Shown piece by piece: positions 19,886 to 29,188 of a DNA stretch of 64,000 bases; the first letter of the stretch is position 1; every line of letters starts with the position of its first letter. Location of the stretch: NCBI GenBank assembly GCA_018644665.1, contig JABGQA010000109.1, positions 1 through 64,000 of the forward strand, read 5' to 3'. The position numbers were made by a program, and so were the translations under genes. The DNA comes from Candidatus Poribacteria bacterium (GTDB lineage Bacteria > Poribacteria > WGA-4E > GCA-2687025). The notes under the pieces are model-generated. The model had not been told where the DNA came from and did no database searches. It worked only from the letters and a program-made list of their open reading frames with translations.

Positions 19886-21964
19886 ATGTACCTACAACGC
19901 ATGGCAACGAAGTACGCCTGGGATCGACCTGTGGTGGCCGCCGCCGCGTGCGCCGTCCGCGGAGTATGGATGTCCGACGGCGTCCGCCTAGTGCACATGC
20001 CGTCTGGGGACGTGGGGCCGGGCGATGAGATGAACATACTGAACACCACCGCCCTCGCATGGTCCGACGAAGGTCTGTGGGTCGGAGCGGGTGGCAGCCT
20101 CATGCTCATCGCGGACGGAGCCGTGCAGGAGGAACATGCCGTCGGCGAACCGGTCACGGCGTTCGCGAGTGGGGCCGACGCCTACGCCGTGGCCCCCACG
20201 AGGGCGTGGCGCCGCGAGGCTGCTGGATGGTCGCCGACGCCTGACCATGGCGCGGAGCCAACCGGAGCGGCGGTCTCGCGCGATGGAACCCTGTGGTTGG
20301 TCGCGCCAGACTCGCTGCGTGCCTACAACGGCGCGGAGTGGCGCACCGTCACCGTGCCGGCGCCGGACGCCGGGGCGAAGTGGGCGATGTGCTACGAGGG
20401 CCCGCCAGCGCCGGACAACGTCAAGCTACAAGGGATCGCCGCGGGCTCTGACGGTCATCTGTGGCTCGGGACGTCGGAAGGCCTCCTCGCATTCGACGGC
20501 CACGACGGCTGGTTTCTCCTCCGCGGCCGCGACGGGCTGCCCATCGAGAACGTCACCAGCGTCGCCGTAGGGGACGAAGGAGACGTGTGGCTGGGTACTC
20601 CCGACGGCGTCTGTCTCCTCGCCGGCGGGCGATGGGAATACTACGCCGGGCCGCGGTGGATGCCGGGGGACGACGTCACGTGCTTGGCCGGCCTTGGTCG
20701 CGACGCGTGGGTGGGCACCGGTCGAGGACCGGCGCGCATCGCGCGGACGCCATACACCCTCGAAGCCAAGGCCGCTCATTTCGAGGAGCAGGTCCGCGCG
20801 CGACATAACCGCTACGGCTACGTGACTATCACATTCATGGACCCACCGGGCGATCTGAACGCGGCCAAGCACGAGGCGTCCGACAACGACGGCCTATGGA
20901 CGGCGATGTACATCGCGGCGGAGAGCTACCGATACTCGGTCACCGGTTCGGAGGACGCGCGCCAATTGGCTCGGCAGTCCATGGACGCCCTCCTCCGCCT
21001 CGAAGAGGTCACGCCGATAGACGGCTTCCCCGCCCGCGCGCTGATGCGCAAGGACGAGGAAAACGCAGTGCAGTCCGGCGGTGAGTGGCACGACACGCCC
21101 GACGGCGAGTGGACGTGGAAGGCGGACACCAGTTCCGACGAGATCGACGGCCACTTCTATGCGTTCTGCGTCTACTACGATCTCGTGGCTGACGACGCCG
21201 AGAAGCGACGCATAGAGGCAGTCGCTGGGCGGATAGCCACGCACCTCATCGACAACGGCCACTGCCTGATCGACATGGACGGACAGGTGACGCGTTGGGG
21301 TGTCTGGGCTCCCGAGCGTCTGAACGTCGACTGGAAGCCACAGCAGGGACTCAACTCGCTTGAGATCCTCGCCATCTACAAGGCGGCGCACCACCTAACG
21401 GGCGATGCGAAATACGACGAGGCATACCGTGACCTAGCGTACCGTCACCACTACGCGCTCAACACGATCGACCAGAAGCTGACCGCTCCGGAGTGGGTGA
21501 ACCACTCGGACGACGAACTAGCCTTCCTGTCGTACTACACGGTGCTCTCGTACGAGACCGACCCCGGACTGCGAGCGATTTACCTCGCGAGTCTCGAGCG
21601 GTCCTGGGAGATGGAGAGGGCGGAACGGTGCCCGCTCTGGAACTTCATGTACTCCGCGCTTACGAGCAGGCTGGTGGACGTGCAGGGGTCCATCCTCACG
21701 CTACAGGAGTGGCCGATGGACCTCATCAGTTGGCAGGTGCGCAACTCGCACCGCGCCGACGTGCTGGCGCGCACGCCGGCGGGCGGGTGGACGGAGGAGA
21801 TGGACCCGGTCGTTCTGCCGTACTACGAGCGGCCAACGCACAAATGGAACGGGAACCCGTTCAGGCTGGACGGCGGGAACGCAGGGTCGAGCGAAGAGGA
21901 CGGCACGGTTTTCCTCCTGCCCTACTGGATGGGCCGACACTACGGGATCATCAGCGACGAGTGA
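19886..21964 (+). CDS. Beta-propeller plus (alpha/alpha)6 six-hairpin protein
   Basis: 692 residues from ATG 19886 (GGGGAAG seven bases upstream; ATG 19901 is an alternative). Residues about 20-290 hold repeats of the two-component-regulator/Kelch-like propeller type (GSDGHLWLGTSEGLLAFDG, GDEGDVWLGTPDGVCLLAGG). Residues about 320-690 are helical with regular Trp/Tyr-rich hairpins (WTAMYIAAESYRYSVTGSED; LNSLEILAIYKAAHHLTGD) as in six-hairpin glycosidases. No secretion signal is obvious, unlike most such proteins. Function is probably carbohydrate processing; the substrate and catalytic residues are not identified. It ends 21 bases before a strong terminator. Confidence 0.65.
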   Translation: MYLQRMATKYAWDRPVVAAAACAVRGVWMSDGVRLVHMPSGDVGPGDEMNILNTTALAWSDEGLWVGAGGSLMLIADGAVQEEHAVGEPVTAFASGADAYAVAPTRAWRREAAGWSPTPDHGAEPTGAAVSRDGTLWLVAPDSLRAYNGAEWRTVTVPAPDAGAKWAMCYEGPPAPDNVKLQGIAAGSDGHLWLGTSEGLLAFDGHDGWFLLRGRDGLPIENVTSVAVGDEGDVWLGTPDGVCLLAGGRWEYYAGPRWMPGDDVTCLAGLGRDAWVGTGRGPARIARTPYTLEAKAAHFEEQVRARHNRYGYVTITFMDPPGDLNAAKHEASDNDGLWTAMYIAAESYRYSVTGSEDARQLARQSMDALLRLEEVTPIDGFPARALMRKDEENAVQSGGEWHDTPDGEWTWKADTSSDEIDGHFYAFCVYYDLVADDAEKRRIEAVAGRIATHLIDNGHCLIDMDGQVTRWGVWAPERLNVDWKPQQGLNSLEILAIYKAAHHLTGDAKYDEAYRDLAYRHHYALNTIDQKLTAPEWVNHSDDELAFLSYYTVLSYETDPGLRAIYLASLERSWEMERAERCPLWNFMYSALTSRLVDVQGSILTLQEWPMDLISWQVRNSHRADVLARTPAGGWTEEMDPVVLPYYERPTHKWNGNPFRLDGGNAGSSEEDGTVFLLPYWMGRHYGIISDE

Positions 21965-21985
21965 CGGCTCGAGCCTGAGTACGCG

Positions 21986-22023
21986 AAAAGGCCCCCGACG
22001 TCGGTTGGCGTCGGGGGCCTTTT
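21986..22023. terminator. Strong bidirectional intrinsic terminator
   Basis: A 15-bp perfect stem (21986-22000 with 22009-22023), an 8-base loop and A4/T4 flanks give rho-independent terminators in both directions. It lies between convergent genes. Confidence 0.92.
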
Positions 22024-22038
22024 CCGTGCGCGTGATGC

Positions 22039-22863
22039 TTAGTCGAACTTCAGCACGCCGCCCGAGGTCTTGAGTTCCTGGTCCGGCTTCTCCTGCCAGT
22101 GAGGAACCTTGATCGCCCGGAACTTGGACGGGTACAGCCGGTTGGCCAGCCGGCGCCAGATGTGGTCTCGCAGATCCGTGACCAACTGGCCCTGCTCGAC
22201 GACGGGCCGTTCGGGAGCCTGCAACTGGTACGCGCGGGCGTACTTGACGTACGCCTGGACGTGACCTGGCTCTTCCGGCGGAGGCGGCCCGCTCTGCCAC
22301 ACGATGTCGCCTGCGGCCGACACTATCTTTACCCACACACGCGTGGTCGTCTGCTGGTAGGTGACAACATGGGCGGTGTCGCCCTTCGACAGACCTTCGA
22401 ACTTCGTCATGTCGTAGACGACCGTGTCGTCTTCCTTAGTAACGAAGCGTGGCTCCCGCACCTGTGCGAGCATGAGCAAGTCGACGCCGAGACTCGACGC
22501 GGCCTTCCCGGCCAGCTTCGGGTCGGCGTACGCCTCTGCCATCGTGATGCCCAGCGCTTCGACGGCCTCGGACACGGGTCTGCGCTCCGCGGTCTCGTCG
22601 AAGACGACCTCGAAGCCTTCCTTGTCCCGCTTCAGGACGATCTGCAGCTGGTTGCTCAGGTCGCGCGCCGTCATCATGCCGAAGCCCGGGTCATGCGCGG
22701 CCAGGAACGGCGCGATCGCGATGCGTTCGTACGCCGTGAAATCCGGCGGCGGCAGCTCTGCGGCCCCACCACAGCCTCCAACAACCGACATGCCTATCGC
22801 GACCGCGAAGGCCGCCGTCACCGAGCGGAGCGCGAGGCGGCTCCATCGAGTACTCCGTGTCAT
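22039..22863 (-). CDS. Lipoprotein of unknown function
   Basis: 274 residues. An N-terminal basic region, a hydrophobic stretch (about 12-29) and the lipobox VGGC give a lipid-anchored extracytoplasmic protein. The mature part begins with PPDFTAYERIAIAPFLAAHD, then a domain with alternating beta strands and helices (SSLGVDLLMLAQV), a layout seen in LpoB/CsgG/FlgO-like envelope lipoproteins; I cannot confirm the family. It is transcribed after the PhyH gene at 22907 with a gap of 43 bp and ends at the shared terminator. Confidence 0.65.
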   Translation of the reverse strand: MTRSTRWSRLALRSVTAAFAVAIGMSVVGGCGGAAELPPPDFTAYERIAIAPFLAAHDPGFGMMTARDLSNQLQIVLKRDKEGFEVVFDETAERRPVSEAVEALGITMAEAYADPKLAGKAASSLGVDLLMLAQVREPRFVTKEDDTVVYDMTKFEGLSKGDTAHVVTYQQTTTRVWVKIVSAAGDIVWQSGPPPPEEPGHVQAYVKYARAYQLQAPERPVVEQGQLVTDLRDHIWRRLANRLYPSKFRAIKVPHWQEKPDQELKTSGGVLKFD

Positions 22864-22906
22864 CGTAGGTCACCCCTCTTACCGATATGGCGGCGCGCGG
22901 CGCCGG

Positions 22907-23701
22907 CTACCGCCCCCAATTGCCGTATACGTTGACTTCTTGACCGTCGACCTTCGGGCGGACTCCCTTGATCATGAGTCCGGGACGCCCGAGGGCCTGC
23001 CCGCCTACCTGTACGTTCCGTGGGTCGCGGAATCCGACGCGGACCAGCCTGCGCCAATTCCCGCTGTTGTTCACTGCCGAGCCGTGGATTGTCCACAGGT
23101 GGAACAGCACCATGTCCCCGGCCTGCGCCGGCACCGAGACGGCGTCCTCCAAGCGGTATTTGTCCGTAGGGAGGTGCGGGGCCGTTTCAGGTCCGGTAAT
23201 GTGCTCAAGCGGCCCGAGCTTGTGGCTGCCAGCGAGGAACTTGATGTTCCCGCTCAGTTCGTTCGCGTCGTCCATGTGCACCAAACCGTCGATGTACCGA
23301 CCGTCCGTGTGCTCGTAGAACGGCACATCCTGGTGCATGGGGAATGGCGCGCCGGCGCTGGGGCCCTTCGCGTGGAGCGTGCAATGATGGATCTCGACCG
23401 TGTCCGTGGCCATCAACGCGCCAAGCGAATCGCCGATTTCCCGCTTCGCCAGCGCCCGAGTCCACGAGGCCGCGTAGTGCTGCAACTCGTGGATCGCTAC
23501 TAACTGAGCCTTCTCGGACTCCTCGTCGTTGAGGTAGTCCTTCCGCCACGGGCCCTTCCACGCGGCGTTCCAGTTGGCAAACGTCTCCATGACGTAGTCC
23601 AACTCGTCGCTCATCGCCTTGAGTTCTTCGCGGTCGAACACCTGCGGCAAGTGCAGGTATCCGTTCTCCTGGAAGAACTCGACCTGCTCTTGAGTCACCA
23701 T
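22907..23701 (-). CDS. Phytanoyl-CoA dioxygenase (PhyH)-family protein
   Basis: 264 residues. Fe(II)/2-oxoglutarate dioxygenase: FFQENGYLHLPQVF start, iron ligands H123 and D125 in PMHQDVPFYEH, distal H206 in WTIHGSAVNNSG, followed by WRRLVRVGF for 2-oxoglutarate binding. The HxD sequence context differs from the paralogue at 19014, so the two probably have different substrates. It is upstream of the lipoprotein gene on the same strand. The start at ATG 23701 is supported by the conserved N-terminus. Confidence 0.88.
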   Translation of the reverse strand: MVTQEQVEFFQENGYLHLPQVFDREELKAMSDELDYVMETFANWNAAWKGPWRKDYLNDEESEKAQLVAIHELQHYAASWTRALAKREIGDSLGALMATDTVEIHHCTLHAKGPSAGAPFPMHQDVPFYEHTDGRYIDGLVHMDDANELSGNIKFLAGSHKLGPLEHITGPETAPHLPTDKYRLEDAVSVPAQAGDMVLFHLWTIHGSAVNNSGNWRRLVRVGFRDPRNVQVGGQALGRPGLMIKGVRPKVDGQEVNVYGNWGR

Positions 23702-23938
23702 TCTCGAATGCCTCTAGCTCGCGGAACAGCGGCAAAACCGCGCGCAGTATATGCGCGCCAGACGGACGGGTCAACTGCCGGGACGGGAGGGTCGGCGAGC
23801 ATGTGACCGGCCTCGACGGCGAGCCAGCACGGAGCTGTCCGGATCGTAGTGGTCGCCGCGCTAGACCGCCTTGCCGGCGGCAACTACACTAGCGGGACGC
23901 TTGCCCACCGAAGGCCAGTCGTGGTTAGGAGCACGGAC

Positions 23939-24931
23939 GTGGAGTACCGACCGTTCGGCAAGACAGGGATGGATGTATCGGCGATCGGCTTCGGATGCTG
24001 GGAGATGAGCGGCGGGTACGGGTCATTCGACAAGGCGGAGATCATCGCGGCCGCGAACCGCGCGATCGACGTGGGCATCAACTGTTTCGATACCGCCGAG
24101 GACTACGGCAAGGGCAAGTCAGAGGACGTCCTGTTCGAGGCCGTGGGCCATCGCCGCGACGAGATCATACTCGTCACGAAGTTCGGCATCGGCTACAAGA
24201 ACGACCGGCCGCGGGGACGTGACGCCGGCCGCGAGATGGCGCACGCCGCGATGGATCGCAGCCTCAAGCGGCTCGGCACGGACTACGTCGACGTGTTCCT
24301 CGTCCACTGGCCCGACCGCGCCACGCCGTTCGACGAGACGATGCTGGCCCTGGATGAGATTGTGCAGGCCGGCAAGGCCCGCGCCATCGGCCTGTCGAAC
24401 TTCACACTCGATGAGATCCAGCGGTGCATGGCCGTCCGGCGTGTTGATGTGCTGCAGTACGGGTACAACATGTTCGACCGCAGGATGTCGCAGGAGATCT
24501 TCGGGTACGCCGAGGAACACGAAATCGGCATGATGACGTACGGGTCGCTCGCGTATGGCCTTCTCGCCGGGGCGTTCGATGAGGACACGACCTTCGAGCA
24601 GAACGACTGGCGACGCGGAGGGGGCGGTGGCTTTTCGCTGCGCCTATTCGCGGACGACGTGTTCCGTCGCAACCTGAAGGTCGCCGACGGAGTGAAGGAG
24701 GTCGCCGACAGGCTGGGCAAGTCGCTGCCGGAGTTGGCGCTCAACTGGACGCTCTCTCACCCCGCCGTCAGCACGGGCCTTGTCGGCGCGCGGCGCGTGA
24801 CGGAGGTCGACGCCAACATGGGCGCGCTCGGGTGGAAGCTCAGCGACGACGACCGCGCGGCGATCGATCGCGTGTTCGACCAGTTCGAGGTGAACACGGC
24901 TCCGAATAAGTGGGTGGAGTCCGTAGACTGA
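23939..24931 (+). CDS. Aldo/keto reductase
   Basis: 330 residues. NADPH-dependent carbonyl reductase TIM barrel with the full catalytic tetrad D51 and Y56 (FDTAEDYG), K81 (VTKFG) and H123 (LVHWPD). Cofactor-binding elements VGARRVTEVDAN near the C-terminus agree with the AKR family. GTG 23939 (MEYRPFGKTGMDVS) is preferred because TAGGAG lies seven bases upstream; residues from the upstream start at 23849 are not protein-like. It sits 19 bp before the peptide transporter operon in the same direction and may be its first gene. The substrate is unknown. Confidence 0.9.
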   Translation: MEYRPFGKTGMDVSAIGFGCWEMSGGYGSFDKAEIIAAANRAIDVGINCFDTAEDYGKGKSEDVLFEAVGHRRDEIILVTKFGIGYKNDRPRGRDAGREMAHAAMDRSLKRLGTDYVDVFLVHWPDRATPFDETMLALDEIVQAGKARAIGLSNFTLDEIQRCMAVRRVDVLQYGYNMFDRRMSQEIFGYAEEHEIGMMTYGSLAYGLLAGAFDEDTTFEQNDWRRGGGGGFSLRLFADDVFRRNLKVADGVKEVADRLGKSLPELALNWTLSHPAVSTGLVGARRVTEVDANMGALGWKLSDDDRAAIDRVFDQFEVNTAPNKWVESVD

Positions 24932-24950
24932 TCGCCAACGGACAACCCAC

Positions 24951-27038
24951 ATGAAGATCGCCGTCCGTATCTCGCTGGCGCTCGTGGCTGTGTTCGTCGG
25001 GTTCGCGCTCGTCGTCGAGGCGCTGGCCTACATCACATGGAGCCTCACGCCGCGAGATGGCGCCGCGCTGCAACGCGCCGTGGCTTTCGAGGCTAGCGTG
25101 CAGGGCATCGTTCGCGAGCCGGCGGCGGGCGCGCTTGCCGTCGCGCGATCCCCTCGCGCGCACGACGAGAACACTGACCGGCGCGTTCACAGCGTGGCCG
25201 AGTGGCCCGAGCACGCCGCAGCAGCGTTCCGGGAGGCGCCCATGCTCCTGCCGCGCGTAAGCGCGGGACAGCTCCCGCCTGTGGCCGAACGCCTCCCGAG
25301 CAACCCGTTGATGGTTACGCCACCGCACCAGAATGGGCCGTACGGTGGCACGTGGACTCGCTTCGCGACGGGGCCGCAGGACGTGGGCATCGTGGAGGCC
25401 CGATTCGCGTATGACGGCCTCGTGCGCTGGGACGCGATGGCCCGCGAGGCCATCCCGAACCTCGCCGTGAGTTGGGACATCGCCGACGGCGGTCGCTCCT
25501 ACACCTTCCGCCTGCGAGAGGGCGTCCGGTGGTCCGACGGATCGCCGTTCACGACAGACGATGTCGTGTTCTGGTACGAGGACGTTATCGGCAACGCGGA
25601 GTTAACGCCCGTCGTACCCCGCGACTTCAAGCGGGGCGGCGAGACTATGCGTCTCGACACGCCGGACGACCACACGTTGGTGTTCCGGTTCGCGGACCCA
25701 AACGGCCTATTCCTAGAGAAGCTCGCATCCGGCCGCGGCTACGAGATGGTTCGCTACCAGCGACGGTACATGAGCCGATTCCACCCGAGCTACGCCCCCG
25801 TGGAGGAGCTTGAGTCCCTCGCGCGCGAGGCCGGCTTGGATCTCTGGACGCAGTTGTTCCAGGACCGCGCCGACTGGCGCAACGTGGACATGCCGCGCCT
25901 ATGGCCCTGGGTTGTCACGCAGCCTCCGCCTGCGCGTCCCGCCGTCTTTGAGCGCAACCCTTACTACTGGAAGGTCGACCCGGAGGGGAACCAGCTCCCG
26001 TACATCGACAGGGTGACCTTCGAGATATACGACGGCGAGACGATCAACTTGAAGGCGATCAACGGCGAGATGGGGATGCAGGGGCGACACCTGCAGTTCG
26101 AGAACTACCCCCTGTTCATGGAGAACCGAGAGCGCGGCGGCTACGACGTGCGTCATTGGCTCAACGGCAGCGGCGGGTCGCTGGTGATCGCTCCCAACAT
26201 GAACCACAAGGACCCCGTCCTCCGAGACATCATCCGCGACCACCGCTTCCGCAAGGCTCTCTCCCTCGCGATCGACCGCGACGCGGTGAACGAGGCGAAC
26301 TACTTCGGCATCGGCGTGCCGCGGCAGATGTCGCCGCCACCATCTTCCGCCTTCTACTCGGAGGATCTGGAGGGCTCGCACATCGCGCATGACCCCGGCC
26401 GCGCGAATGGGTTGCTCGACGGCATGGGCCTTCGGGAACGGGACCGGTGGGGCGTTCGACTGCGTCCCGACGGGAAGCCGCTCAAGCTCTACATCGAGAC
26501 CACCGCTATGAACAATCGAGTGCTGGAGCTTGTCGCCGGCTACTGGACGCACGTCGGAGTGAAGACGGAGGTGAAAGAGGTGGCGCGCCAACTCTTCTAC
26601 CAGCGCAAGCGCGCGCTCATGCACGATGTTGGTGTTTGGGGTGGCGCCGACGAGCAGATACCTGTTCTCGACCCGCGGTGGTTCATCCCGTACAGCGATG
26701 AGTCGATCCAAGCCATCGACTACGCGCGCTGGTATCGCACCGAGGGCGTCCGCGGCGAGGAGCCATACGCCGAGGTGCGGCAGGCGATCGAGCTGTTCTG
26801 GAAGATCGAGGAGACGGTCGACCGGGACGAGCAGATCCGCCTGTTCCACGAGATCGCTCGTCTGAACGAGGAAAACGTCTGGGTCATCGGAGTCATCGGG
26901 GGTCTGCCGTCCATCTACCTCGTCAGCGACGACTTCCGCAACGTGCCACATGTCGCGGTATCCGGGTGGTCGTTCAGGGCGCCGGGTAACACGGCGATCG
27001 AGTGTTACGCCATCGACGGGGCGTCCGATGGGGGATGA
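24951..27038 (+). CDS. ABC transporter substrate-binding protein, family 5 (peptide type)
   Basis: 695 residues. An N-terminal membrane anchor or uncleaved signal (about 8-32) is followed by an SBP_bac_5 periplasmic binding protein: AREAIPNLAVSWDIADGGRS, FRLREGVRWSDGSPFTTDDV, and RFRKALSLAIDRDAVNEA are typical blocks of oligopeptide/nickel-type binding proteins. It is long for the family (500-600 is usual), partly from the N-terminal extension of about 110 residues. It captures the ligand outside the membrane and delivers it to the two permeases encoded next; only six bases separate it from the first permease gene. Confidence 0.93.
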   Translation: MKIAVRISLALVAVFVGFALVVEALAYITWSLTPRDGAALQRAVAFEASVQGIVREPAAGALAVARSPRAHDENTDRRVHSVAEWPEHAAAAFREAPMLLPRVSAGQLPPVAERLPSNPLMVTPPHQNGPYGGTWTRFATGPQDVGIVEARFAYDGLVRWDAMAREAIPNLAVSWDIADGGRSYTFRLREGVRWSDGSPFTTDDVVFWYEDVIGNAELTPVVPRDFKRGGETMRLDTPDDHTLVFRFADPNGLFLEKLASGRGYEMVRYQRRYMSRFHPSYAPVEELESLAREAGLDLWTQLFQDRADWRNVDMPRLWPWVVTQPPPARPAVFERNPYYWKVDPEGNQLPYIDRVTFEIYDGETINLKAINGEMGMQGRHLQFENYPLFMENRERGGYDVRHWLNGSGGSLVIAPNMNHKDPVLRDIIRDHRFRKALSLAIDRDAVNEANYFGIGVPRQMSPPPSSAFYSEDLEGSHIAHDPGRANGLLDGMGLRERDRWGVRLRPDGKPLKLYIETTAMNNRVLELVAGYWTHVGVKTEVKEVARQLFYQRKRALMHDVGVWGGADEQIPVLDPRWFIPYSDESIQAIDYARWYRTEGVRGEEPYAEVRQAIELFWKIEETVDRDEQIRLFHEIARLNEENVWVIGVIGGLPSIYLVSDDFRNVPHVAVSGWSFRAPGNTAIECYAIDGASDGG

Positions 27039-27044
27039 CGCCGC

Positions 27045-28046
27045 TTGCTGACACTGGTTCTGCGCCGCATCGTCTGGATGGTCCCGACGCTGTTCGTCGT
27101 GTCGCTGATCTCGTTCCTCATCATCCAGCTTCCGCCGGGCGACTACCTGACGTCGTACATCGCAGCGCTCGGCGAGACCGGCGAGACGGTCGACGAGGCG
27201 CAGGCCGCCGCGTTACGCGCCCGATACGCACTCGACGAGCCGGTCACCGTGCAGTACATCAAGTGGTTTGGCGGACTGTTCCGCGGTGAGTTCGGCATGT
27301 CGTTCGAGTGGAATCGGCCCGTGCGCGAACTGATCGGCGAGCGCATCCTCCTGACGACGATCATCTCCATCGTGACGCTCCTGTTCACCTGGGCGCTCGC
27401 GATCCCCATCGGCATCTACTCCGCCGTGAAGCAGTACTCGCTTCCCGACTACATGTTCACGTTCGTGGGGTTCATCGGTCTCGCGACGCCCAACTTTCTG
27501 CTCGCGCTCATCTGCATGTACGTCGGCTACTCGGTGTTTGGCGTGAGCGCGGGCGGCCTGTTCTCCCCGGCGTTCCAGAATGCGAGTTGGTCGCTCGCGC
27601 GGTTCGTCGACCTGATGAGCCACCTGTGGATACCGGTCATCGTTATAGGCACCTCCGGCACGGCAGGGATGATCCGCGTGATGCGCGCGAACCTCCTGGA
27701 CGAACTCCGCAAGCAGTACGTCATGACAGCGCGCGCGAAGGGCCTGGCGTACTGGCGGCTGCTCCTGAAGTATCCCGTGCGCGTCGCGCTCAACCCTCTG
27801 GTAAGCACGGTGGGCTGGGTGCTCCCGGCCATCGTGTCCGGCTCGACGATCACGTCCGTAGTGCTTGGTCTGCCCACGACAGGTCCGCTGCTGCTGCGCG
27901 CGCTGCTTAACCAGGACATGTACCTCGCCGGCAGCATGGTGATGATGCTCAGCTTCCTGACGCTGATCGGCACGCTGCTGTCGGACCTGCTGCTGCTGTG
28001 GCTCGACCCGCGCATCCGCTACGACCAGGCGGGGTCCACACGATGA
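27045..28046 (+). CDS. ABC transporter permease, DppB/OppB type
   Basis: 333 residues, TTG start six bases after the previous stop. Six transmembrane helices of the BPD_transp_1 fold; typical features are the N-terminal LRRIVWMVPTLFVVSLISF helix and the cytoplasmic EAA loop (LDELRKQYVMTARAKGLAYW). It forms the channel with the DppC-type subunit. It ends in ATGA, where its TGA overlaps the start codon of the next gene, indicating translational coupling. Confidence 0.94.
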   Translation: MLTLVLRRIVWMVPTLFVVSLISFLIIQLPPGDYLTSYIAALGETGETVDEAQAAALRARYALDEPVTVQYIKWFGGLFRGEFGMSFEWNRPVRELIGERILLTTIISIVTLLFTWALAIPIGIYSAVKQYSLPDYMFTFVGFIGLATPNFLLALICMYVGYSVFGVSAGGLFSPAFQNASWSLARFVDLMSHLWIPVIVIGTSGTAGMIRVMRANLLDELRKQYVMTARAKGLAYWRLLLKYPVRVALNPLVSTVGWVLPAIVSGSTITSVVLGLPTTGPLLLRALLNQDMYLAGSMVMMLSFLTLIGTLLSDLLLLWLDPRIRYDQAGSTR

Positions 28047-29164
28047 TGGAGGCTCGTCGTGCGGAACCTGGGAGCGCCGATGGCGCGGAGGCGTACGCCG
28101 CATCGCAGTGGAAGCTCATGTGGTGGAAGCTGCGGAAGCACCGCCTCGCGTTGGCGTCAGGCTTCGTGATCGCGGGTCTGTATCTCGTAGCGATCTTCGG
28201 CGAGTTCCTCGCGCCGAGCACACTCGAGGACCGACGGGTCGAGTACGCGCACGCGCCACCGCAGCGGCTCCGGCTCGTCGCCGAGGACGGAGTGCGCTTC
28301 TGGCCGTTCGTGTACGGCATCCGCGGCGAGCGGAATCCCGAGACGCTGCGTCGCTACTACGTAGAGGACACGGCCCGTACCTACCCAATCCGCCTCTTCG
28401 CGAGGGGCGAGCCGTACCGCATGTGGGGTCTGTTCGAGTCAGACGTGCATCTGTTCGGCGTCGGGGACGGTGGCACGCTGTTCCTACTCGGGGCAGACCA
28501 CTTGGGTCGCGACCTGCTGTCGCGGATCGTGTACGGCACGCGCATCTCTATGACGATCGGTCTCGTGGGCGTCGGGCTGAGCTTCGTGCTGGGCCTGCTC
28601 ATCGGCGTCGTGTCGGGCTACTACGGCGGGTGGATCGACAACCTGATACAGCGTGCCATCGAGATCATCCGGTCGTTCCCGTCGATCCCGCTGTGGATGG
28701 CGCTGGCGGCGGCGCTGCCGTCGTCGTGGAGCCCGCTGCAGACGTACATGGGGATCACCGTCGTTCTCTCGTTCATCGGGTGGACGGGCCTGGCGCGGCA
28801 GGTGCGTGGGAAGATACTGTCGCTCCGTGAGGAGGACTTCGCCATGGCTGCGGTGCTCATCGGGGCAAGCCGATGGCGAGTGATGACGCGCCACCTGTTG
28901 CCGTCGTTCATGAGCCACATCATCGTCAGCCTCACGCTGGCCGTGCCGGGGATGATCCTCGGCGAGACGTCGCTGAGCTTCCTGGGCCTCGGGTTGCGGC
29001 CGCCGGTGACAAGCTGGGGCGTGCTGCTGCGCGAGGCGCAGAACGTGCAGGCGGTCGCGTTCCACCCGTGGCTGCTGACGCCCGTCCTGTTCGTGATCCT
29101 GACGGTGCTCGCGTATAACTTCGTGGGCGACGGGCTAAGGGACGCGGCCGACCCGTACGCGTAA
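28043..29164 (+). CDS. ABC transporter permease, DppC/OppC type
   Basis: 373 residues. Second membrane subunit of the peptide importer. An N-terminal helix (LASGFVIAGLYLVAIFGEFL) is followed by an unusually large extracytoplasmic insertion of about 100 residues, then GADHLGRDLLSRIVYGTRIS, which is the family signature, five helices and the EAA loop (REEDFAMAAVLIGASRWRV). The start ATG 28043 overlaps the previous stop by four bases. It is longer than typical DppC (about 300) because of the insertion. Confidence 0.94.
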   Translation: MMEARRAEPGSADGAEAYAASQWKLMWWKLRKHRLALASGFVIAGLYLVAIFGEFLAPSTLEDRRVEYAHAPPQRLRLVAEDGVRFWPFVYGIRGERNPETLRRYYVEDTARTYPIRLFARGEPYRMWGLFESDVHLFGVGDGGTLFLLGADHLGRDLLSRIVYGTRISMTIGLVGVGLSFVLGLLIGVVSGYYGGWIDNLIQRAIEIIRSFPSIPLWMALAAALPSSWSPLQTYMGITVVLSFIGWTGLARQVRGKILSLREEDFAMAAVLIGASRWRVMTRHLLPSFMSHIIVSLTLAVPGMILGETSLSFLGLGLRPPVTSWGVLLREAQNVQAVAFHPWLLTPVLFVILTVLAYNFVGDGLRDAADPYA

Positions 29165-29188
29165 GACGACACGAACGGAGAGACACGC

